Source: Candidatus Phaeomarinobacter ectocarpi
GTDB lineage: Bacteria; Pseudomonadota; Alphaproteobacteria; CGMCC-115125
Assembly: GCF_000689395.1 (NCBI RefSeq)
Contig: NZ_HG966617.1
Coordinates: 2,702,721 to 2,766,720, forward strand
Direction: 5' to 3'
Length of the DNA stretch: 64,000 nt
The stretch's first letter is position 1; each line of letters begins with the position of its first letter. The translations under genes and the position numbers were made by a program. Below the pieces are notes generated by a model. It was given only the letters and a program-made list of their open reading frames with translations, ran no database searches and was not told the origin of the DNA. Shown piece by piece: positions 16,028 through 24,271 of this stretch.

Positions 16028-16080
16028 TGCAAAAATGCGGAGTCGATACCCGCATTTTGCAAATCTGCTGCGGTGCAAAA
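16028..16080. promoter_or_regulatory. Candidate operator with three TGCAAAA half-sites upstream of the acyl-CoA dehydrogenase
   Basis: A TGCAAAA half-site starts at 16028, its inverse TTTTGCA is at 16055-16061, and TGCAAAA recurs at 16074-16080. The first pair also forms a long imperfect inverted repeat, GCAAAAATGCGG / CCGCATTTTGC, with a short spacer. It lies about 80-130 bases before the acyl-CoA dehydrogenase start. Symmetry and position suggest a regulator-binding site; the regulator is unknown. Confidence 0.45.
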
Positions 16081-16158
16081 AAAGCTCGACATGTGCTCCA
16101 TCGTGGGTACACTGCCCGCCAATTCTAACAACTTTGTCAGTAAGCGAGGGATGGCCAC

Positions 16159-18009
16159 ATGCCTACCTATAAAGCCCCTGTCGACGACTTCATGTTTATC
16201 TTCCACGACCTCCTGAAAATTCAGGATCGTGACGATCTTCCCGGATTCTCGGACCTCACTGAAGACATGACGCGCGCCATTCTCGAAGGCGGCGGCAAGT
16301 TCTGCGAAGAAGTCCTCCAGCCGATCAACCAGTCCGGCGATGCCGAAGGCGCCCACTTTGAAAACGGCGTCGTGCGCGTGCCCGAAGGCTTCAAGGAAGC
16401 CTACGAGCAGTATTGCGAAGGCGGCTGGAACCGCCTGGCTGCCCCTGAAAGCCTGGGTGGCGCGGGAATGCCCGCCGTCGTGAGCTTTGCCTTCACGGAA
16501 ATGGGCATGGCCGCAAACCAGGCCTTCACCATGTATCCCGGCCTCACCAGCGCAGCCTACAGCGCCCTGGCAGCCACCGGCGATGACTGGATGAAAGAGC
16601 ATGTCGTTCCCAAGATGGTGAGCGGCGAATGGTGCGGCACCATGTGCCTGACCGAGCCCCATTGCGGCACCGACCTCAAGCTCATGAAGACCAAGGCTGT
16701 TGAGCAGGACGACGGCACCTACAAGCTGTCCGGCACCAAGATCTTCATCTCCGGCGGCGACCATGACCTGACGGACAACATCGTCCACATGGTAATTGCC
16801 AAGATCCCGGACGAAGACGGCAAGTTGGCCGATGACCTGTCCACCGTGAACTTCTTCATGGTGCCCAAGGTCAATGTGGACCCGGAAACAGGTGCCCTGC
16901 AGGAGCGCAACGGCGTCTCCACCGGCTCCATCGAAAAGAAGATGGGCATCAAGGCGCAGGCCACCTGCGTGCTCAACTTCGACGACGCCAAAGCCTATCG
17001 CCTTGGGCCAAAGCCGCAGCCGAAGTCCGCTGACAGCGGCGACAAGCCAAAATCCAAATCCTCCGGCATGGCCGGCATGTTCGGCATGATGAACGCCGCC
17101 CGCATGGGCGTGGGCATCCAGGGCATCGCCATCGGTGACGTCGCCTACCAGAACGGTGCCATCTACGCCAACGAACGCCTCGCCGGCCGCGCGCTCTCCG
17201 GGGCAAAAAACCCGGATGCGTCGGCTGATCCCATCATCGTGCACCCGGATGTCCGCCGCATGCTGCTGGCTTCGCGCTCGTTTGTTGAAGGCGCCCGTGC
17301 AGTGGCCATGTGGGTATCGCTCATGTTCACCGAGGCCCGTGCGGCCAAGGACGAAAAGGCACGTGAATTTGCTGAAGACATGGGCCAGCTGATGACCCCG
17401 ATCATCAAGGGCTACTTCACCGACAAGGGTTTTGAAGCCGCCAACAACTCCATGCAGGTCTTCGGTGGCCACGGTTACGTGGCTGACCACGGCATGGAGC
17501 AGTTCGTCCGTGATGCCCGCATCAACCAGGTCTATGAAGGCGCCAATGGCGTTCAGGCTCTGGACCTGGTCGGCCGCAAGATGACAGCCAAGGGTGGCCG
17601 TGCCCCCATGGCCTTCTTTGCACATGTGCAGGAATTCATCGACGCCAATCAGGGCGATGCCAATCTGAAGGCACTGCTTGATTCGCTTCAGGCAGGCCTT
17701 GGTGATCTTCAGCATGCGGCCCTGTGGCTGGCTGAAAACGCGCCCAAGGACTTCGAGCAGGCAGGCGCTGCCTCTTACGATGTCATGACCATATTCGGCA
17801 TCGTGACGCTCGGCTTCATGTGGGCCCAGATGGCCAAGACCGCTCAGGCCAAGCTTGATGCCGGCGAAGGCGATCCGGAGTTCTACAAGCGCAAGCTGGT
17901 GCTCGCAAAGTTCTGGATGGAACGCGAGATGCCCATGACAGCTTCTCTCAAGGTGCGCTCTGCCGCTGGTGCAGAAACACTCATGGAACTTGACGCCGCC
18001 AACTTCTAG
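16159..18009 (+). CDS. Acyl-CoA dehydrogenase, DmdC-like (long form with C-terminal extension)
   Basis: 616 aa FAD enzyme, longer than the ~390-aa short-chain type. It opens MPTYKAPVDDFMFIF, matching the DmdC (3-methylmercaptopropionyl-CoA dehydrogenase)/FadE-like group, which oxidises acyl-CoA at the alpha-beta bond. FAD/substrate segments CLTEPHCGTDL and GTKIFISGG are present, and the likely catalytic Glu lies in YEGANGVQALDLVGRK near residue 462. A Pro/Lys/Ser-rich insertion (PQPKSADSGDKPKSKSSG, around residue 285) precedes MMNAARMGVG. GCGAGGG is upstream of the chosen ATG. DMSP-derived substrates are possible but cannot be told apart from ordinary acyl-CoA by sequence alone. Confidence 0.87.
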   Translation: MPTYKAPVDDFMFIFHDLLKIQDRDDLPGFSDLTEDMTRAILEGGGKFCEEVLQPINQSGDAEGAHFENGVVRVPEGFKEAYEQYCEGGWNRLAAPESLGGAGMPAVVSFAFTEMGMAANQAFTMYPGLTSAAYSALAATGDDWMKEHVVPKMVSGEWCGTMCLTEPHCGTDLKLMKTKAVEQDDGTYKLSGTKIFISGGDHDLTDNIVHMVIAKIPDEDGKLADDLSTVNFFMVPKVNVDPETGALQERNGVSTGSIEKKMGIKAQATCVLNFDDAKAYRLGPKPQPKSADSGDKPKSKSSGMAGMFGMMNAARMGVGIQGIAIGDVAYQNGAIYANERLAGRALSGAKNPDASADPIIVHPDVRRMLLASRSFVEGARAVAMWVSLMFTEARAAKDEKAREFAEDMGQLMTPIIKGYFTDKGFEAANNSMQVFGGHGYVADHGMEQFVRDARINQVYEGANGVQALDLVGRKMTAKGGRAPMAFFAHVQEFIDANQGDANLKALLDSLQAGLGDLQHAALWLAENAPKDFEQAGAASYDVMTIFGIVTLGFMWAQMAKTAQAKLDAGEGDPEFYKRKLVLAKFWMEREMPMTASLKVRSAAGAETLMELDAANF

Positions 18010-18139
18010 GCGCGTCACGCACAGATTACGCAGCGTCCGCAAGGATGTGAACGGCGGCAAAGGGGACTCCCCTTCGCCGCCGCTTTGCGTTATGGCCTTG
18101 GGGGAACACAGACACACACTCCCCACGAGGACAAAACTC

Positions 18140-18907
18140 ATGAAAAACCTCTTCGATGTTTCCGGCAAAGTTGTCGTCATCACCGGCGGCAGCCGCGGCA
18201 TTGGCGAAATGATCGCCACCGGCTTCGTAGAAAATGGCGCCAAGGTCTACATCACCGCCCGCAAGGCGGAAGCCTGCGACGCAACCGCTGCCCGCCTGTC
18301 TGAAATCGGCACCTGCATCTCGCTGCCCTACGATCTGTCCACCGTTGAAGGCGTCACAGCATTCGCCAAGGAAATCGAGAGCCGCGAAGAAAAGCTCGAC
18401 GTCCTCATCAACAATGCCGGCGCGGCCTGGGGCGAGCCCATTGATGACTACTCGGAAAAAGGCTGGGACAAGGTTTTTGACATCAACATCAAAGGCCCGT
18501 TCTTCCTGACCCAGAAGCTGCTGCCGCTGCTGCGCAAGGCTGCGACATACGAAGAACCAGCCCGCATCATCAACACAGCCTCCATCAACGGCATCGAACC
18601 TCCGATCCTTGATACCTTCGCCTACTCCTCCTCCAAGGCCGGCATGATCATGCTGACCCGCCACCTGGCCGGTCGCCTTGCGGACGACAACATCCTCGTC
18701 AACGCCATCGCTCCGGGCCCCTTCCCGTCCAACATGATGGCCGCAACCCTTGCCACCATGGGCGACGCCATCAAGGCGGATAACCCGCGCAAGCGCATCG
18801 GCGAACCAGAAGACATCGCCGGCGTTGCCATCTTCCTGGCGTCCCGCGCCTCCGCCTACACCACAGGCGCGACGGTTCCGTGCGACGGTGGCGCAAGCCA
18901 GGTCTAA
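18140..18907 (+). CDS. Short-chain dehydrogenase/reductase (SDR)
   Basis: 255 aa classical SDR. NAD(P)-binding TGGSRGIG is at residues ~14-21 and NNAGAAWGEP near 93. Catalytic Ser lies in NTASING and the Tyr-x-x-x-Lys motif is YSSSKAG near 165. The C-terminal ASAYTTGATVPCDGG is standard for the FabG/RhlG-like group; RhlG-type reductases share the ATYEEPARIINTASINGI style region. Start ATG 18140 with CGAGGA upstream. Downstream of the acyl-CoA dehydrogenase with 130 bases between, so it could be a separate transcript. It probably reduces a 3-oxoacyl or hydroxy intermediate. Confidence 0.88.
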   Translation: MKNLFDVSGKVVVITGGSRGIGEMIATGFVENGAKVYITARKAEACDATAARLSEIGTCISLPYDLSTVEGVTAFAKEIESREEKLDVLINNAGAAWGEPIDDYSEKGWDKVFDINIKGPFFLTQKLLPLLRKAATYEEPARIINTASINGIEPPILDTFAYSSSKAGMIMLTRHLAGRLADDNILVNAIAPGPFPSNMMAATLATMGDAIKADNPRKRIGEPEDIAGVAIFLASRASAYTTGATVPCDGGASQV

Positions 18908-18927
18908 GGCTTCCCCGTTTTCTAAAA

Positions 18928-19052
18928 CCGTGTCCCCGGGCTCGACCCGGGGTCCACTCTCAGCAAGCCCAAGCCGCAGCGCTCCGGTCAATCCACAAGC
19001 GCTGCGGCAAGCGGCTTTGCGAGTAGGCCCCGGATCGAGCCCGGGGACACGG
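18928..19052. repeat. Paired REP-like inverted repeat element A
   Basis: Left unit reads CCGTGTCCCCGGGCTCGACC, then CGGGGTCCACTC. Right unit is its reverse complement with small changes (GAGTAGGCCCCGGATCGAGC, then CCGGGGACACGG). Each unit has a CCCCGGG-N-CCCGGGG palindrome. The 60-base spacer is itself palindromic (AGCCGCAGCGC / GCGCTGCGGC), so the whole could fold as one long hairpin. Same family as elements B to J. Confidence 0.85.
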
Positions 19053-19523
19053 AATTTCAGGTCCCGCCGCAGCACCAAAAACTCCGCCGGGCCAAAGCCC
19101 GCGAAAGCATGAGGGAGAACGGGAGCGCTGCCGTGGCAGCCCGGCCGTTGTGATCAAAAACTGTATCGAGTGCCGCTCCTAAGCAGCGCTCCCGTTACGG
19201 ATGGTCTTCGGCTCAGACACAAGCAATGGCGCGAGGCGTTACCTCACAGAAATCCACCGCAGCCCTGCTACCGGTCACACATGCATTCCGACACCGGTCT
19301 GGCCATGTGCCGCGTCCGCATGCAGGTCCACCGGGGCGATCTTACTTTACGCGCCGGGCCGAGCCTTTGCCGCCTCATGGTCACCTGCGTTCGTTACCCG
19401 CAAGCAGCCCACAAGGCCATCCGCCCCCATGCCCAAGCCCGGACGGTCCGGGATGCCCTCAAGCACGAGGCACGCCCAGTATGAGGCCGCCCAAAAGACC
19501 GGGGATAGATTCTCAAAAAAAAT

Positions 19524-19614
19524 CCGTAGCCCCGGACTTGATCCGGGGCCTACTCGCAAATGATCAACGGCACAGCCACCGCGAGTGGACCCCGGGTCAA
19601 GCCCGGGGATACGG
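19524..19614. repeat. Paired REP-like inverted repeat element B
   Basis: Left unit CCGTAGCCCCGGACTTGATC and right unit GAGTGGACCCCGGGTCAAGC are reverse complements with a ~25-base spacer. Same family as element A. Confidence 0.85.
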
Positions 19615-19645
19615 GTGTGCCCTGTGGCTCACACCAAATCCTCGC

Positions 19646-19733
19646 TGTCATCCCGGGCTTGATCCGGGATCCAGGGCAATCCACTCAAGCCTATCGGTGC
19701 TTCTCTGGACCCCGGATCAAGTCCGGGGTGACA
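19646..19733. repeat. Paired REP-like inverted repeat element C (variant ends)
   Basis: Starts TGTCATCCCGGGCTTGATCC and ends GGATCAAGTCCGGGGTGACA. The core is that of elements A and B but the outer ends read TGTCA...TGACA instead of CCGTG...CACGG, a second subtype. Confidence 0.82.
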
Positions 19734-19803
19734 TGTTGGATGAGGTGTGAGAGCGCCTGGCAAAAAACACAGAGGCAAGCAACGCTGAACTAACAAAAGG
19801 CAC

Positions 19804-19834
19804 AAAAAATCCCCCCGGCCGAGACCGGAGGGAT
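19804..19834 (-). terminator. Terminator of the minus-strand alpha/beta hydrolase gene
   Basis: On the minus strand AATCCCTCCGG and CCGGGGGGATT form an 11-bp stem with one mismatch and a 6-base loop, followed by TTTTTTG. It lies 30 bases after the stop of the gene at 19864. Confidence 0.85.
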
Positions 19835-19863
19835 TCTTGTCTTCTGACCTCAAGGTCTGAGGC

Positions 19864-20769
19864 TTATTCAGCCGCCGCAGCCCGACCTTCAGCGGCAGAG
19901 CAGTGGGCGCTGATTTCGTCAATCAGCTGTGGCTGCACTTCCTTGGGCAGGTCATGACCCCAGCCTGCGATTTCCACGAGCTTGGAACCCGGAATGTTCG
20001 CTGCCGTGTCCCGGCCACCTTCAACCCGCACGAGCGGATCATCAGTGCCGTGCAGCACCAGAACCGGGCAGGTGATCTTCTTCAGACGCTCGCGCCGGTC
20101 TCCATCGGCAATGATCGCCGCGTACTGACGGGTCGTGCCTTCAGGATAGTAAGCCCGGTCAAAGGTCTCGCCGGCCCGTGCGCGGGCTTCATCATCGGGC
20201 GTTGGAAACCCGGGAGAGCCGATCGCCGCCCGCACACCCATGGAGTGCTTGATGACCGTTTCGCGCTCTTCATTGGCAGGACGCGACAGCAGCGCTGCCA
20301 TGGCGGCATCCGTTGCCGGAGGCACTTCCTGATTGCCGGTGGTCGAGAAGATCGACGTCATGGATTTGAACCGGTCCGGCCATTCAGCCGCGGCCAGCTG
20401 GACGATCATACCGCCCATGGACCCACCAACAATGTGCGCCTTGTCGATGCCCAGCGTATCCAGCACGCCCACCGCATCAGCAGCCATGTCCGTCAGCGTG
20501 TAAGGAACCTCCGGCGTCTCACCTGAGAGCACCTTGCCCATCACTTCGCCCGCATCCGGCGTGCCAAGTTCCGGGAACTTCTGCGACAGGCCGACGTCGC
20601 GATTATCAAACCGCACCACATGGAACCCACGGTCGACCAGCGCGTTCATCATTTCCGGTGGCCAGTTGATGAGCTGCGCCCCGAAGCCCATCACGAAAAT
20701 GATGGTGGGGTTGGCCTTGTCGCCAAATGTCTCGACTTCGATGTCGATGCCGTTTGCCTTGATCTGCAT
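19864..20769 (-). CDS. Alpha/beta hydrolase (tandem copy 1)
   Basis: 301 aa alpha/beta hydrolase. Oxyanion region VMGFGAQLINWP, early RFDNRDVGLS, nucleophile elbow GGSMGG near residue 114, acid in HGTDDPLV and His in GWGHDLPKE. The family contains esterases, lactonases and haloperoxidase-like enzymes with no fixed substrate. GGGAGG precedes ATG 20769. It is the downstream member of a tandem pair with the gene at 20812; both share the same layout (KANG start, NRDVGLS, TSIFSTTGN or SIMSTTGN) and end in an Ala/Glu tail (AAAE). Confidence 0.87.
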   Translation of the reverse strand: MQIKANGIDIEVETFGDKANPTIIFVMGFGAQLINWPPEMMNALVDRGFHVVRFDNRDVGLSQKFPELGTPDAGEVMGKVLSGETPEVPYTLTDMAADAVGVLDTLGIDKAHIVGGSMGGMIVQLAAAEWPDRFKSMTSIFSTTGNQEVPPATDAAMAALLSRPANEERETVIKHSMGVRAAIGSPGFPTPDDEARARAGETFDRAYYPEGTTRQYAAIIADGDRRERLKKITCPVLVLHGTDDPLVRVEGGRDTAANIPGSKLVEIAGWGHDLPKEVQPQLIDEISAHCSAAEGRAAAAE

Positions 20770-20811
20770 GTGTCGCCTCCCAGCGATGTTCGTGTGTTGT
20801 TGTCTTGAAAA

Positions 20812-21720
20812 TTACTCAGCCGCCGCGCGCCCGGCTTCAACCTCGCGCACAAATCCGCCGACCTTGTCGAGATAGACCGGCACCAGCGCTTCGGTGAAGT
20901 CGTGGCCCATGCCCTCTACGATTTCCAGCCGTGCGCCGGGAATGGCGTCAGCCGTGTCCTTGCCACCTTCAACCGGCACTAGCGGGTCATCCGCCCCGTG
21001 CAGCACCATGGTTGGCGCGGTGATTTTTGCCAGCGCCTCATTGCGGGCAGGCGCTGCCAGAATGGCCAGCACCTGGCGGCCAAAGCCCTCCGGGCAGACC
21101 ATGCGGTCAACGCTTGCCGCTGCAACGGCACGCAGTTCTTCATCCGTACCCGGATATTTCGGGCTGCCGATCACCTTCCACATATCCACGCCCTGCTGGA
21201 TCATGCCTTCGCGACTGGTATCAGCCGGCGGTGTCAGCAGTGCAGCCATGGCTTCAGGCTTGGCAGGGGGAACATCCGGATTGCCGGTCGTGGACATGAT
21301 GGAGACCATGCTCTTCACTTTGGCAGGATGACGCGTCGCCACCAGCTGCGCGATCATGCCGCCCATGGAGGCACCCACCACATGGGCTGTCTCGATACCC
21401 AGCGCATCCATCAGGCCTGCAGCGTCATCTGCCATATCATCCAGTGAGTAAGGAGACGTCACCGGCTGGCCGGTCAACTGCGCGGTCACAGCGGCCATGA
21501 TGTCCGGTTCACCGGCCTCTTCAATTTTGCTGGAGAGGCCAACGTCGCGGTTGTCATAGCGAATGACGTAAAAGCCCAGATCAGCCAGACCATTGCAGAA
21601 ACTCTCCGGCCACATCACCAGCTGGCAGCCCACACCCATGATGAGCAGAAGCGGCGGATTGGCTTTGTCTCCGAAGGTCTCATATTCAAAGGACAGCCCA
21701 TTGGCTTTGGCCTGAGGCAT
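20812..21720 (-). CDS. Alpha/beta hydrolase (tandem copy 2)
   Basis: 302 aa from ATG 21720 (CGGGAGA upstream; longer in-frame starts lack one). Nucleophile elbow GASMGG, RYDNRDVGLS, HGADDPLVPVEGG and GMGHDF give a full Ser-Asp-His triad. Clearly paralogous to the adjacent gene at 19864, 42 bases downstream, so they are an operon born of tandem duplication. Preserved catalytic residues in both suggest divided substrate ranges rather than decay. Divergent from the HCCA-isomerase-like gene; the 172 bases between hold both promoters. Confidence 0.87.
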   Translation of the reverse strand: MPQAKANGLSFEYETFGDKANPPLLLIMGVGCQLVMWPESFCNGLADLGFYVIRYDNRDVGLSSKIEEAGEPDIMAAVTAQLTGQPVTSPYSLDDMADDAAGLMDALGIETAHVVGASMGGMIAQLVATRHPAKVKSMVSIMSTTGNPDVPPAKPEAMAALLTPPADTSREGMIQQGVDMWKVIGSPKYPGTDEELRAVAAASVDRMVCPEGFGRQVLAILAAPARNEALAKITAPTMVLHGADDPLVPVEGGKDTADAIPGARLEIVEGMGHDFTEALVPVYLDKVGGFVREVEAGRAAAE

Positions 21721-21892
21721 CACGTTTCTCCCGGTTTCGTCGTTGTTCTGATGTTTTGTCAGCCGGGAGCCTAGCAACTCATCTGGCGCGTTGAAAGCAT
21801 TAGGCAAATCCGACCGAATACGTCCGATTTTGCTTGGGGTCGCCTGCTCCCGCGCGGTAGCGTGCGCCCAACATACGCAAAGGAATCCAACG

Positions 21893-22567
21893 ATGGCTGC
21901 TGACCTCTCCTTCGACCTCTTCTGGTCGTTTCGCTCGCCCTACTCCTATCTGGCGACACCGCGCCTGAAAAAGGTCGTCGAGGATCACAACGTCACCGTC
22001 AATGTACGTCCGGTCTATCCCATTGCGGTGCGTATTCCCGGCTTCTTCAAGACCGTGAACCCGCAATGGCCGCCCTATCTGCTGATGGACACCGCCCGCA
22101 TCGCGGAAATGGAAGAACTGCCTTACGCCTGGCCCAAGCCGGACCCCATCGTCATGGACATCGCATCCGGCGAAGTGCCCGAAGACCAGCCCTACATCCA
22201 GCGGCTGACGCGTCTGGGCGTCGCCGCTGCGGAAGCCGGTCACGGCATCGATTTCCTTTACGAAATCAGCTCCATCATCTTTGGCGGTGTCCAGGGCTGG
22301 AACGAGGGCGACCATCTGGCCAAGGCCGCGGACCGCGCCGGGCTTGATCTCGCTGAACTCGACACCCGCATTGAAGCGGACCCGGAACACTTTGAAAAAG
22401 TGATCGAAGACAACGAAGCCGCCCAGAAGGCGTCGGGCCACTGGGGCGTGCCCCTTATGGTATTCAACGGCGAGCCGTTCTTTGGGCAGGACCGCATCGA
22501 CATGCTTGTCTGGCGCATGTCGCAGCACGGTCTCGTCCACAACGACAAAGACAAAAAAGAGGCTTAG
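21893..22567 (+). CDS. 2-hydroxychromene-2-carboxylate isomerase-like protein (DsbA-fold, kappa GST-like)
   Basis: 224 aa. N-terminal FDLFWSFRSPYSYLA matches the HCCA isomerase/kappa-GST branch of the DsbA fold, where the Ser of S-P-Y-S binds glutathione. The C-terminal HWGVPLMVFNGEPFFGQDRIDML completes the thioredoxin half; the middle is the helical insertion. In naphthalene degraders the enzyme isomerises 2-hydroxychromene-2-carboxylate, but most homologues have unknown substrates. AAAGGA precedes ATG 21893. glpD begins 6 bases after its stop, which makes cotranscription with the glycerolipid genes very likely. Confidence 0.85.
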   Translation: MAADLSFDLFWSFRSPYSYLATPRLKKVVEDHNVTVNVRPVYPIAVRIPGFFKTVNPQWPPYLLMDTARIAEMEELPYAWPKPDPIVMDIASGEVPEDQPYIQRLTRLGVAAAEAGHGIDFLYEISSIIFGGVQGWNEGDHLAKAADRAGLDLAELDTRIEADPEHFEKVIEDNEAAQKASGHWGVPLMVFNGEPFFGQDRIDMLVWRMSQHGLVHNDKDKKEA

Positions 22568-22573
22568 GCGCAT

Positions 22574-24241
22574 ATGCAGCGCGACCTGGAACGCATGGCG
22601 GCCACCCGCCACGACCTTCTCATCATCGGCGGCGGCATCACCGGTGCCTGCGTGGCCCGTGACGCGGCCCTGCGCGGCCTGTCCGTCGCGCTGGTCGAGA
22701 AGAAGGACTTTTCCTCTGCCACGAGTTCCGGCTCCTCCAAGCTGGTGCATGGCGGCCTGCGCTACCTCGCCAATTTCGAATTGAGCCTTGTGCGTGAAAG
22801 CCTGCGCGAGCGCCGCACCTGGGAGGCTATCGCGCCCCATATGGTGACGCCGGTGCCGTTCCTCGTACCGCTCTACGGCATGGCCTCCACCATCCAGCTC
22901 AAGATCGGCCTGACCCTCTATGACATGCTGTCCTATGACCGCAATCGGCTGGACGATCCCGACAAGCACATGCCGCGCCACAAGCGCCTCTCCCGTGAAG
23001 AAGCGCTGAAGCACGCCCCCTACCTCAAGAAGGAAGGGCTGACCGGCGCCATGATCTATTACGATTGCCAGACCTATGCCCCCGAGCGGGTCGGCGTGGA
23101 ATGCATCGGTGATGCCGCCGACAATGGCGCCCACATCGCCAATTATGCGCAGGTCGATGAAATCCTCACCGAAGTTGATGGCGCCAAACGCAAGGTCACT
23201 GGTGCCCGCGTCACAGACCTGCTGGATGGCAGCAGCCACGAAATCAAGGCGGACCTCACCATCAACGCCACCGGCCCGTGGGGCGACATCGTGATGGCGC
23301 TGGCAGAAAAAGGCGGCAAGCCGTCGCGCGGTCTCATCCGCTCCAAAGGCATCCACCTCATTACCCGCAAGCTGACCGACAACATGGCGCTGGCTGTACT
23401 GCCCAAGGGCGGCGGGCACTTCTTCGTCATTCCCTGGCGCGACCACACCATCATCGGCACCACCGACACGGTGTTTAACGGCAAGCCGGATGAGCTGGGC
23501 GTCAGTGAAAAGGACATCGGCGACTTCATCGAGATCATTAATACGGGCCTTCCCGGCCTGAATCTGACCCGCGATGACGTGGAACATTTCTACGCGGGCC
23601 TGCGCCCGCTGGTAGACACCAATCCGAACGATGAAGAAAAAGACAGCTACAGCGCCTCACGCGCCGCTGAAATCTTCGATCACGGCACCGAAGGTCTGGA
23701 CGGCCTGCTGTCGGCCCTTGGCGGCAAATGGACTACCTCCCGGCATCTGGCCGAAGAAGTGACGGACATGGCCTACGAAAAACTCGGCAAGGCCCCCGCC
23801 AGATGCACGACCGCCCAGACGCCCGTGCAGGGTGGGGAAATTACCCGCTACAGCGAGTTTGAAGCAGCTGCCCTCTCCCGCCTGCCCAACATGCCTCAGG
23901 ATGTCGTGCGCAATCTCGCCCGCAACTATGGCAGCCGACTGGACGATGTGGTGGATGTGGCCGAGCACGAGGGCAAGCCGGAGCTGCTGGAGCCCCTGTC
24001 CAACATCTCGCCGACCATCGGCGCGCAGGTGCTGTATTCCATCCGCACCGAGATGGCGCGCTCCTTGGACGATATTCTCCAGCGCCGCACAGGCCTTGGC
24101 ACATTGGGCCATCCCGGCCACGATACGCTGAGACGAATCGCTGACATTGCCGGCGATGAACTGGGATGGGATCCGGGTGAAAAAGAACGCCAGATTGCCG
24201 AAGCGGAACTGCGCTTCGCCACACGCGACGACGCCGCCTAG
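22574..24241 (+). CDS. glpD: FAD-dependent glycerol-3-phosphate dehydrogenase
   Basis: 555 aa. The FAD-binding GGGITGACVARDAALRG starts near residue 18. The GlpD signature SGSSKLVHGGLRYLANFEL follows near 55. The central IRSKGIHLI and HFFVIPWRDHTIIGTTDT segments and the C-terminal helical domain are present. The enzyme oxidises sn-glycerol-3-phosphate to dihydroxyacetone phosphate and passes electrons to quinone at the membrane. Its product is the substrate of plasmalogen/ether-lipid synthesis, which fits the downstream lipid kinase and AGPS-like genes. Start ATG 22574; ATG 22595 is also possible. Confidence 0.93.
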   Translation: MQRDLERMAATRHDLLIIGGGITGACVARDAALRGLSVALVEKKDFSSATSSGSSKLVHGGLRYLANFELSLVRESLRERRTWEAIAPHMVTPVPFLVPLYGMASTIQLKIGLTLYDMLSYDRNRLDDPDKHMPRHKRLSREEALKHAPYLKKEGLTGAMIYYDCQTYAPERVGVECIGDAADNGAHIANYAQVDEILTEVDGAKRKVTGARVTDLLDGSSHEIKADLTINATGPWGDIVMALAEKGGKPSRGLIRSKGIHLITRKLTDNMALAVLPKGGGHFFVIPWRDHTIIGTTDTVFNGKPDELGVSEKDIGDFIEIINTGLPGLNLTRDDVEHFYAGLRPLVDTNPNDEEKDSYSASRAAEIFDHGTEGLDGLLSALGGKWTTSRHLAEEVTDMAYEKLGKAPARCTTAQTPVQGGEITRYSEFEAAALSRLPNMPQDVVRNLARNYGSRLDDVVDVAEHEGKPELLEPLSNISPTIGAQVLYSIRTEMARSLDDILQRRTGLGTLGHPGHDTLRRIADIAGDELGWDPGEKERQIAEAELRFATRDDAA

Positions 24242-24271
24242 GCCAGACATGTCGTGGCGGGCGGTAGTGTC

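Larger units (their letters stand above)
18908..19863. other. 956-base gene-free region rich in inverted-repeat elements
   Basis: Between the SDR stop and the convergent alpha/beta hydrolase stop. It contains three paired inverted-repeat elements (listed separately) and the terminator of the minus-strand hydrolase. The part from 19053 to 19523 has no recognisable gene on either strand; open frames there have low-complexity, Arg/Pro-rich translations and no ribosome sites. It may be decayed sequence. Confidence 0.6.

Noticed and set aside
16024-18243. A 739-codon open frame on the minus strand opposite the acyl-CoA dehydrogenase
   Set aside because: It mirrors the codon structure of a clearly conserved plus-strand gene, has His/Gly/Val-rich low-quality composition and no ribosome site.
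18928-19733. Possible CRISPR array
   Set aside because: Repeats are in inverted pairs with irregular spacing and no cas genes are near.
19226-19750. A 174-codon frame across the repeat region
   Set aside because: It is built from REP-like elements B and C and has no ribosome site.
21800-23587. A 595-codon minus-strand open frame
   Set aside because: Antisense shadow of the isomerase-like and glpD genes, with no domain.
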